In this document: one piece after another, positions 55,401 through 64,000 of the stretch | Numbering within the stretch: the stretch's first letter is position 1 | Layout of the letters: each line of letters opens with the position of its first letter | NCBI GenBank assembly: GCA_020744425.1 | Contig: JAGMUV010000002.1 | Span: 2,462,501 to 2,526,500 of the forward strand | Origin: Dactylonectria macrodidyma | Lineage: Eukaryota > Ascomycota > Sordariomycetes > Hypocreales > Nectriaceae | Reading direction: 5' to 3' | DNA: 64,000 nucleotides | Notes under the pieces: generated by a model | What the model was told of the DNA's origin: nothing | What the model saw: only the letters and a program-made list of their open reading frames with translations | Databases searched by the model: none | Program-made: the position numbers and the translations under genes

Positions 55401-57102
55401 GGTCTGCCTGGGTACGCGAATGTGACGCCTTCGAAAATGATGTCCTCCGCGGCTGACACCTCAGGGTCCTTCAGGTGGCCTTTATCCTGCTGGGGCGCAT
55501 CGATGACGATGAAAAATTCGCAAGCGGCAACCGTTGCCTTGCCCACGGCGAGTAGGGGGGTAGAAGTGCGTTCCAGAGAAATCACCATCATCATGACGGA
55601 GAGCAATACACTACAAACGTTAGCCATTCGCTATAGACCGAGATGTATCGTACGAGGCTTACACTAGGATTTCTCCGACGTTGTCAACCCTGCCATCGAG
55701 GTAGGACTTTGTGCCATACCAAAAGGCAAGACCAAAGCTTGAGTATAATCCGAAGAACTATACAGGTCAGCTGAGCAGCTTCGTAACGCGATATTCAGTT
55801 CACTCACAATAAGACCAAGCTGGAGGCCGATAAGCGGAGCAAGGACCTGGCCATGCTTCTTAGTCTCTTCAACAAAGTTGGCATACTTCTTAGCGATGCG
55901 GGACTCGGCACCACATGCAGCAACCATTCTGATACTAGCCAGGGCCTCGCTTGCAACTGCATTGGCCTTGCCTTCAGACTAGTAGTTGAAGGTTAGTCAG
56001 TTAGGGTAGTCGACTGAGAAATGACGGCGGCGGTACCTTTGAAACTTTGGCGTTTGCGGCGAGGATGAAGGGAAGAACTGCCCCTATGACAAGAAGGAGG
56101 AATAAAATGACCGATCCAGTGACTAGGGTTAGAGACCAGTTCCAAGTAAACGCTACAACGATGGCGGCAATGATGGTGGCGTTGAATTCGACAAAGATGC
56201 CCAACTTCTCTGAAATTCCGAGTTGTAAGACATTAGCCGTGGAAGTGATAGTGGCCGTAGCATAACCAGGAGGCATCGAATCGAGCACATGGATGCTTTG
56301 ACCGAACAAGCACTGGATATAGTGTAGTCGAACAGCGGAAGACAGCCGGATACCGATCATGCGGAAGACCAACTGTGGTTATCTTAGTCACAACAAGTCA
56401 AGCAGCATTAACATTAGCAGGAGGCGGAGCTTACTTTGTTGATGTAGTTGAGAACAAATCGACCGATGAACAAGAGGAACATGTAGAGTCTACGCCACAT
56501 CAGCAAAGGCTTTCGCTACTATGTCAAGGCAAACCTTTCACATACGCAAACTTGTCGATAGTTTTCATGAATTCAGCCTTGGTTATAGTGCTACCTTCGA
56601 GGAAGTAATCGGTGAAATGGCCTGTGAACTGGCCTGTAGAGTTAAATGTTAGAAGAGGCGCCTTGTGTTAGGGAAAGATCGATGCAGCCTACCAAACACG
56701 ACATTCATCAACGGTAAAGTCTGGGAAAAGGCAGGCGTGTTAAAACAGAGAGAAACTTCTATGGTGGAAGGTAGGGAGGCGTACTACACCCGCGCCTATG
56801 GAGGCGACGATGCCAGCGACATATGCAACCATGTCCCATTTCGTTGCATAGCGAAACACGCGCTACACGACCAACGTTAACTTCAAATGTAGCAGGCACG
56901 GAGACCGGAGGGCGAAAAATCCAATTACCAGATAATCTTGAAAGGTGGCTGTTCGCTCAGGGCGGGCTTTTGCCTGAGCAGCAGCATCTTCGTCGACGGC
57001 ATTTTGAGGGGAGTTTGTGGTGGGGTTTGGAGGAGACGGAGGAGAGACTGCCGAGGAGACGGGCAAAGTCTTGTCGTCAATTTTTTCAGCTTCACTGTCC
57101 AT
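52484..57102 (-). CDS. full-size ABC transporter, ABCB/MDR (P-glycoprotein-like), 12 exons, 1322 aa
   Basis: Exons: 57102-56929, 56862-56788, 56720-56693, 56633-56546, 56489-56435, 56372-56037, 55978-55808, 55757-55663, 55610-54905, 54852-53076, 53008-52572 and 52510-52484; the total is an exact multiple of three. The order is TMD1-NBD1-TMD2-NBD2. NBD1: Walker [11 protein letters not shown]-loop VQQEPFLF, signature LSGGQRQR and Walker [16 protein letters not shown]2: Walker [11 protein letters not shown]-loop [10 protein letters not shown] (made by splicing), a signature and Walker B in exon 11, and H-loop VVAHRLATV. An unusual Lys/Glu-rich insertion ([21 protein letters not shown]) sits in NBD1 between Walker A and the Q-loop. 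The last exon adds only CQSQALDR, giving the common fungal MDR ending WHMCQSQALD; reading through instead gives [17 protein letters not shown]-driven export of hydrophobic compounds or a lipopeptide is typical of the family; the substrate is unknown. Confidence 0.92.
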
Positions 57103-59497
57103 GATGCTTATATTTTGGATTTACTGTTGTGATGAGCACATGACGCCTGAGGACGGAAAGAGAGGAATGGGGGAGAGTGGCGCGGTAGGTTGAGTAGCGA
57201 GGGCGGAAATGAAAGGCGAGGAGAATATAAAAAATAAAAAAAAAGATGAAAATCGAGAAGATGGTGATTATCGAGTAAACGATCAATCGAGAGGGATGAG
57301 AAAACCGGTGCCTAGTGGTTAGAGAAGACGAGAATGTGTGAATTACAAAGTACAAGCTATGTATGGGTGGACGTTGAGGGGAGATGACTGAGGTGGGCCA
57401 GAATTTAGAGGATGCCCCTAAGTGCAGTTTGCCAAGAAGGCCACTAAAGGGACCATGTATACGAAATACGACAGGGGGCTGGTTGGTTCATCAGCGCAGG
57501 GTATCGTAGTGGTGGCTCAGCAAGACAAGTCAACACTCATCACCAATATTTCGGCCTTAAATTGACGCTGGTACAGTACAAGGCGCATCAGGGAGGCAAT
57601 GAGACAGGGTCTGGTTTCGGGTAGGAGGTCTTGAATGTCGTCTGGGGGGTTACTATTCAGTGCCTACGTAGGAAGGGAAGACAGTACGACAAGTCACCGG
57701 AAATTCTACATCACCGGCCATCCACGATTGCCATAATTGCCCTGACGAGTGTGTACAATGGTACCGATTCCTAAAATCCCGAAGTCCAGATCTCGCAGTG
57801 CATGTAAGGGTGTCATAGGTGCGGGAAGACTCGGCAAGGTAGGTAAGGTAAGCTATGATACAGTAATTATGAGCCATCGAACATGCAGCATTCATTTTAG
57901 TGACATGGGAGGCTCTTCCACAAACATGGGGTATCGGCCGCTCTAAGCTTGACGCTCTTCTTAATCATGGCCAGCGAATGACGAAGCAGCCATTTGATCA
58001 CAAAGGGGGGGTCATGGCGCACTAACGCCTTGTTGTCGGGGACTCGGACAGTATTCAAGCCCCGAACGGTCTTGTCATGTGTGCAAGATGCACAACACTG
58101 TGAAGATCAAGCGAATAAAACGCTCAAATTAGCTACGATATAAAAGCCGTTGTAGAAATGAGTGGGTGCAAAGCAGGTATTGAGAATAACAGATCAATGC
58201 TTAAGACTTCTGCCTAAGGATGAAACCCACGCTTCTCCAGGCAGTGAAATTACCTTCAGCCACAAGGTCTTGGACGCCCCAGCGAAAGCGCCCCGTCACC
58301 CCATCCTTCGAGACTCCCATCTTCAGCCTCCATGCGCCGTCTCTAGGCATCCACACACGAAGCGACGACACAAGGCGCCGGCAGAATTCTACCATGATGA
58401 CCCGACCGATGGATGATCCACAGCGCGTGAGATTTGACACGCGCCTCGTTCGAGTCGTGACCGTTCGAAAATCAAGATGGTTCCGTCATCACACGGCCCG
58501 CCCGGTCCTCAACATCTAGCATTCCATGTAGCTCGCACACGCGGGTCCGGTTTCCCGAATGCCCGGAGGCCCGGATGCCCGGAAGGTCGCGGCATCCCAC
58601 CGAGCTATCAGTTGTGCGTATTACGCGCATTGCCTTGGTTACGCGGGTTTCTCATATTTTCTGGGGATTTTACAGCTGTCCTAGCCCGCTCTAGATGGAG
58701 AATCTATGGCCACACACACTACCTTTCTGTCGTTCTGAGGGTAATCTTCTAACGAGATCACTGAAACATGTGCCATCAACGCCTCATCCGCACAACGTCA
58801 TACGCATGAGTCAACAATGACAATACGTAAATGAGTCATCTGCGGTGAAATCAACCTGCATCCAATGCTTCAGATCGTCTGGTTGGGATCCCACTTGAGC
58901 AGCTTGTATTCATGGGTTATTGGCCTCGGAACACGTGGACGGAAGTCGAGGTACACGGAAGCCGAGAGCAAGTACATCAAGAGGTGACGCAAAGTATCCC
59001 CTCTACTGTGACCTAAGTATTACCGGAAGAGGTGGAATTTTTTGTACTCTAACTTAGTCAACGAGTACTCCGTATACGTGCCCCGTTTGCCATCTGTTCT
59101 CTTCTCCAATCGAGTTCAATCCCTGCCCAGATGGCGCATCCACACTGATGACCTCTTCAGCCTTGTAGGGACGGGAGGGTCTTGTGCTGTTGGGCCCAAG
59201 GTGTTTACGGGCAGCGCGTTATTCCCCTCCGAGGCCAGTGCACAATAGGTAGAGATGAAATGCAGCGGGTCAGGCGACCGAACCACCTGCCACCCAAATT
59301 GTCCGTGGGCTTGTAGCAGACGTTGGCCACTGCCCGACACACCCAATAGCCTGTTTCAAGCCTTAGCCGGATTTTTCCCAGTTTTTCTGTCCTGGCAGGT
59401 GCAATTGGCTTTGGGGTGACGCACTCTGGGAAGTCTGCATGACAGGCAGGAGGGTTCCGATAGAGGAACTCGCACGCCCACCAAGCGCACAGAACGA
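57103..59497. other. divergent spacer between ABC transporter and HTS1 (2.4 kb)
   Basis: It is the promoter/leader of both genes. An A-rich tract lies at 57227-57245, just upstream of the ABC gene. No coding gene is supported; frames at 58162-58752 and 59116-59346 look random. Confidence 0.5.
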
Positions 59498-61595
59498 ATG
59501 ACTCCAACCGTGACCAAATTTTCCCTGGCCAAACCAACCCCGAGGTCGTCTTCTCGCCTTCTGCGGCCGCCGCTTGGTTCACGCCTGTCACTCTCTCACC
59601 CTCGTCTTTATCCTCTCCTTCTGCAATCTGCGATTGCCTCTGCAACTCGATCCTCCGCGGCCCGATCCCTATCCTTCCCCGCAGCCTTTTCCCGCTCCCT
59701 TCACGCCACTACCCCGCGCCTCGAAGAACCCGTCGAAATGGCGCCTAAGAAGATCAAGTTCGAGCTCAAGACCCCCAAGGGCACCAAAGATTGTGCGCTT
59801 CGTCCAACCCGATCCGATCCGATCCAAACACGCAAGAAACACTAACATTGCGCCCCAGGGGAGGGCAAGGACATGGTCATTCGTGACAAGATCTTCACCA
59901 CCATCGCCGAAGTCTTCAAGCGCCATGGCGGAGTAACCATTGACACGCCCGTCTTCGAGCTCAGGGACATTCTTTCCGGAAAGTATGGTGAGGACAGCAA
60001 GCTCATCTACGACCTGGCCGACCAGGGCGGCGAAATCTGCTCGCTGCGATATGACCTTACCGTCCCCTTTGCCCGCTTCCTCGCCATGAACAAGGATATC
60101 CAAAACATCAAGCGATATCACATCGCCAAGGTGTACCGAAGAGATCAGCCTGCCGTGAGCAAGGGCCGCATGAGGGAGTTCTACCAATGCGATTTCGACA
60201 TTGCCGGAAACTTCGATGCTATGGTCCCCGACGCCGAAGTCCTTCGCATCATCACCGAGGTCTTCGAGGGCCTTGGCTGGAACGGCGGATACACAATCAA
60301 GCTGAACCACAGGAAAATTCTCGACGGCATTTTCCAGGTCTGCGGCGTGCCTGAGGACATGATCCGCAGCATCTCTTCAGCTGTTGACAAGCTAGACAAG
60401 CTGCCATGGGCTGACGTGCGCAAGGAAATGACCGTTGAGAAGGGACTGGATGAAGAGGTCGCTGACCGCATCGGAGAGTGGGTGGTCCTCAAGGGAAAGC
60501 AGGATCTGCTTGAGAAGCTTCAAAATGATGAGAAGCTGTCGGCTAATGCCTCCATGAAGAAGGGCATGGACGATCTGGCTCTCCTCTTTGACTACTTGGA
60601 GGCATTCAACGCACTTGACCGAGTCTCATTCGACCTCAGCCTGGCCCGTGGCCTCGACTACTACACAGGATTGATTTACGAGGTTGTGACGGAAGGATCC
60701 GCACCCGCTGTGACTCCTGGCCAGGAAGGTGACGCGGCCAAGCCCAAGAAGAAGGGCAAGAAGGGTTCCGAGGATGACGACCGTTCCGATGACCCGACCC
60801 TTGGCATTGGCAGTATTGCTGCCGGTGGCCGCTATGATGATCTTGTTGGCATGTTCTCAGGCAAGAACCAAATCCCCTGTGTCGGTATTTCCTTCGGTGT
60901 GGATCGCATCTTCTCCATCACCAAGGCCAGGATGGCTGCAGACAAGAGTGCGGCGGCCGTTCGGAAAAACGATGTCGATATCTTTGTCATCGCGTTTGGT
61001 GGCAAGGGCTTCCTGAAGGAGCGCATGTCAATCTGTGCCAAGCTCTGGGAGGCTGGTATCAAGGTTCGTGAACTTCTTTGCTTCTTTTTACTTCTCAATC
61101 GGCAATATCAAACTTCTCAATTAGTAACCTCTAACATACGTCATCTAGGCCGAATTCCTCTACAAGGTCAAGCCCAAGGTTCCTCAGCAGTTTAAGGCGG
61201 CTGAGGTGAATGGCGTTCCCTTTGCCATCTTCCTTGGCGAAGATGAGGTCGCCGGGGGCAAAGTCAAGATCAAGGAGATGGGATTGCCGGATGATCACCC
61301 CGAAAAGGAAGGCGTTCTTGTTGACCTCAAGGACATGACACGAGAGGTCAAGGTGCGCCTCCAACGCAAGCGAGAGTTGGATGAGATGACGCGACAGGCT
61401 GAGGGCCTGAGAGTGGTCCACGGAATCAAGGGCGATGAGGTCAAGAAGGAGGAGAGACCTGCCGCTGTCGCGCAGGCCCCGGCTGAGCAGACTCCAGTTG
61501 AGCAGGCTCCGGCTGAGCAGGCTCCTGTCGAGCAGGTTCTTGCTGAGGAAAAAGCCGCCGTCGAAGAGCAGACACCCGTGGATCCTCCGGCATAG
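59498..61595 (+). CDS. HTS1: histidyl-tRNA synthetase, mitochondrial and cytosolic forms, 3 exons, 648 aa
   Basis: The spliced model joins 59498-59792, 59859-61063 and 61149-61595. It charges tRNA-His. The spliced junction reads [18 protein letters not shown], the standard class II entry. Motif 1 region: [12 protein letters not shown]. Motif 2: [25 protein letters not shown]. Histidine-specific signature: [10 protein letters not shown]. Motif 3: [11 protein letters not shown]. An anticodon-binding domain follows ([13 protein letters not shown]... to [10 protein letters not shown]). The first 80 residues are basic, Ser/Arg-rich and devoid of acidic residues until 76, like a mitochondrial presequence. 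A second ATG at 59738 ([15 protein letters not shown], residue 81) would start a cytosolic form, as known for yeast HTS1. A Lys-rich insertion (KPKKKGKKG) and a C-terminal degenerate repeat ([19 protein letters not shown]) are lineage-type extras. Confidence 0.96.
59738..59740 (+). promoter_or_regulatory. second in-frame start codon of HTS1 (probable cytosolic isoform)
   Basis: An ATG in the context CGAAATGGCG, with A at -3 and G at +4. It removes exactly the presequence-like part and leaves [10 protein letters not shown]. The first ATG (GAACGAATGACT) has an A at -3 relative to its codon but no G at +4, which would allow leaky scanning. Confidence 0.6.
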
Positions 61596-62181
61596 ATGGC
61601 TACAAAATGAATGAACAAAAAACCGAATAAATATGCCAGAGGCTCTCGCGACTGCCGCGTATCTTGAGTCGGCAGAAATACACGGCCCTCTGACGATGAT
61701 GTGTTAGTTTGATATTGCGGTAGCTACGGTGGCCAAGCCTGTCACAAGCTATGGATGTTCCCTAGTTTGTTTGTGATGTTCACAATGTTTCGCAATGACG
61801 GTCCATTATCGATTCATCGGTGCCAGGCGGGCTCTAAGCTAGCGCAGCCCTACCCATTTCTCGGAAGAAAAATCAATAAATAGCAACCTGCCAACAATGG
61901 TGAGGCAGCCAGAATGACACTTGGCTGATGGCGTATGCGATCTTGATCTAATAGCGTCGGGCCTGGGACTGATGGTGCTGTCTTCGTTGGAGGAACGAGT
62001 CAGACGGGAAGTGTTGAAACGTTGGACGACTCTGTGACAACCAACCGGGACACCAGTGTATGCCGCGGTCGCCAGAAGATGCCGCGGTGTGCGCCATTGG
62101 GAACTGTTGAACAACCAGGTCCAGAGGATGATGACGAGAAGAAATCCTCCATCTATCATTCAGCGTCGTACGTGCCTTGCA

Positions 62182-62205
62182 GGAGACCTGGAGACCTGGA
62201 GACCC
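62182..62205 (+). repeat. triple 8-mer GGAGACCT
   Basis: Three head-to-tail copies, the last ending CCC, in the HTS1 3' spacer. Confidence 0.7.
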
Positions 62206-62786
62206 GGGTACGCAGCCGTGGGAGCCCCATGGGCCTGGACCATTGCATCGGGACCCGGGGAGAGAGAAAGCCACGGCACGCGACTAGGCTCACCGCAAAC
62301 AATGCTGCGTACACTTGACGCTGCAAGACGTGGTCATCTTTGCAATCCAATCCATGCACTATTGCAAGGGGAACGCGACATCCCGGGTTACCGAAAACGT
62401 TAGAAACAAAAGCGCGGTGGACGTCCCACCTATCCACTTACTGCCATAGACTTGCGGATAGAGGACTCCCAGCTTTCAGCTCTCAGCCCTGACTCATCCC
62501 TGGCCTCTTTTTTCTCTTCTTTTCTCTTCATGTTTCCTCTCCTCTCCCTTGCCAGCCCCTTGCCCTTGCCGCGGTACCGCATATCGAAGCCATGTCTGGC
62601 CTTTGTCTTGGTTGGCTTTCCTCCTTCTTAGTGGCCCAACTCATGCAGAGTGCGACCCGGTTTTCCAAAGAGATGGATCGTCTCGGGTACTACCCTGAGC
62701 TGGGGAGTGGTTTGTGAAGCTCCGCCTGCGAGGGGCTCGAGGGGGTGGCTACAGTAGTTCGTGGGCCTTTGCAAGACGCAAAAAAA

Positions 62787-62823
62787 TCGACTTTTTCTTT
62801 TCTTTTCTTTTCTTTGCTTTGCG
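62787..62823 (+). repeat. (TTTTC)n pyrimidine tract
   Basis: Several TTTTC pentamers followed by TTTGCTTTGC; simple sequence. Confidence 0.75.
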
Positions 62824-63055
62824 TACTTCGTAAGCAAGGAGAGTGGGAGAGAGAAGAAAGGAGGATTCTCTGGCTTCCAACCAGATGCAGAGACAGCCCC
62901 TGGACAAGGCATGACTAGTGCGGTCTTCAGCTCGAGGTCTTTGGGATAAGTAGTAGAGGTTGTGACTCCCCCCTCTCGAGGTAGGAGGAGAAATGGATAG
63001 GACGACGAATCCATGACCCTGGGACAGGAACGAGTTTCTGCGCTCTGTGTGTATT

Positions 63056-63082
63056 CGTTTGTTTGTTTGTTTGTCTGTTTGT
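63056..63082 (+). repeat. (GTTT)n tract
   Basis: Tetranucleotide GTTT/GTCT run of about six units; simple sequence. Confidence 0.75.
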
Positions 63083-64000
63083 CCATCTTGCAACACACTC
63101 ACTACCTGGTGTGTTTGGTCGCTCGTCTAGGGGAGCTCGCCTCGGCTTCGGCCTCGGCCTCGCTTCACTTACACGACGCACCCAACCACCAAAAAGGGTT
63201 CGGCTCGCAGGAAGCAGTGCGCCCACCCATTCCAAACCAACCACTCGGTTCGAGCAGAGCAGAGATCGTCTTGTGATCCGCACATCGGCCTCCGTGCCAG
63301 GATTCAGGCGGCGCTGGGAAAAGGAAGGGAAAAGGCCGCAACTAGAGAAGAGAGTCGGACAAGCCTCAATTTGTTCCGGATAGGGCATCGTCGATCCCAT
63401 GACACGCTGCTAGGCTGTCCGTCTGCTGCGCCCAGTCTTGCTCCGCAGTCCCGTCAACTCACGCCGCCGCCTTTCTCACTTTCAGTATCGTTTCCGGAGA
63501 CCCCTTGTCTCCGATCAACATCTTGGCCGATCTTGGGTCGCACTCTATTTCCAACCAGCCGGCTCCAGACAGCCCACAAAGTCTCGGGACGCGCCGTCCA
63601 CTCGTCGTTCAGTATTGTTCCCAATTACTTCATTCACCATTTCAAACACCAGGAATCAACCTTGTTCGTCTCTTTTCCTTGAGAATCGGATACTCTCTTC
63701 GCTCGCTTCTAATCGCTGCTTAGCCAGCCAGTATCCCCCCGACCTTTCTGTCTCGCTCTTTGTGTCCCCACACGGACTCATACATACACACCTCGTGTCT
63801 CACGTCGAGGCCTGGCCAACAAACCCCGAATCAAGGCGTCCCCTCCCAGATTCATTCTCGAACCTCACCAAGATCGCCCCGAGTGTGTTCGCGGCTCCTC
63901 GTCCCGCTAAATTGGACCTGTGTCGCAGCGCCCAGAAAGATTGAGAGCCGACGGCGTCATATTGGCGAAACAAGCTTTGCGCCACGGGCCGCCACCCATT

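Larger units (their letters stand above)
61596..64000. other. right-edge spacer, possible leader of a gene beyond the window
   Basis: No complete gene is supported. It contains a triple GGAGACCT repeat (62182-62205), a (TTTTC)n tract at 62790-62815, a (GTTT)n tract at 63056-63082 and a pyrimidine-rich region from 63430 onward. That region resembles a fungal promoter/5' leader for a plus-strand gene starting past 64000. Confidence 0.4.

Noticed and set aside
62628..63102. Overlapping ~120-155-codon minus-strand frames
   Set aside because: They read through simple-sequence tracts (GTTT and TTTTC), giving TNKQTNKQ and Lys runs; not gene-like.
1..64000. CRISPR arrays, insertion sequences, retroelements, viral remnants, rRNA
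   Set aside because: None seen: no regular spacer-repeat array, no transposase, reverse transcriptase or integrase motifs, no LTR pair, and no obvious repeat-induced point-mutation AT-rich block.

Overview
The window reads as nuclear DNA of a filamentous ascomycete (Pezizomycotina, probably Sordariomycetes and most likely Hypocreales; the last step is inference). Genes are single transcription units on both strands. Most carry short introns (about 45-90 nt) with GT..AG ends and CTAAC/CTGAC-like branch sites. Intergenic spacers are long, pyrimidine/purine-skewed and dotted with TACCTAGGTA-type palindromes. There are no operons, no ribosome-binding sites, and no CRISPR, phage or transposon genes.

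Left part (0-15 kb): a small secreted Cys-containing protein (-), a MAPEG-family membrane protein in three exons (-), a tRNA-Gln(CUG) with its Pol III terminator (-), a secreted GH16 beta-glucanase (-), a 4.9-kb spacer, and a GT34 Mnn10/Mnn11-type Golgi mannosyltransferase in three exons (-), followed by a 4.7-kb spacer.

Centre (15-34 kb): mostly housekeeping genes. These are a 1009-residue fungal single-pass membrane protein (+), mitochondrial QRI7 (t6A synthesis, +), the 20S proteasome beta5 subunit PRE2 (-), a 1500-residue tricalbin (SMP plus C2 domains, ER-plasma membrane tether, -), a gene-poor 4.2-kb stretch, and a FYVE+RING ubiquitin ligase of the Pib1 type (-).

35-43 kb: the most accessory-looking block. 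It holds a cupin (-), an FAD monooxygenase fused to an acetoacetate-decarboxylase-like domain (-), a short-chain dehydrogenase (+) and an MFS transporter (-). A transcription factor with two C2H2 fingers and a Zn2Cys6 cluster follows at 46.7-50.0 kb (+). Together they look like a compact metabolic module (oxidise, decarboxylate, reduce, export) without a backbone synthase; this is inferred from synteny only.

Right part (50-64 kb): a membrane-anchored alpha/beta hydrolase (+), a full-size ABCB/MDR-type ABC transporter in twelve exons (-), and histidyl-tRNA synthetase HTS1 with two candidate starts for mitochondrial and cytosolic forms (+). The last 2.4 kb has no supported gene and may be the promoter/leader of a gene beyond the edge.

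Exon boundaries were worked out by eye from splice signals, reading-frame continuity and family conservation. No alignment or RNA evidence was available.
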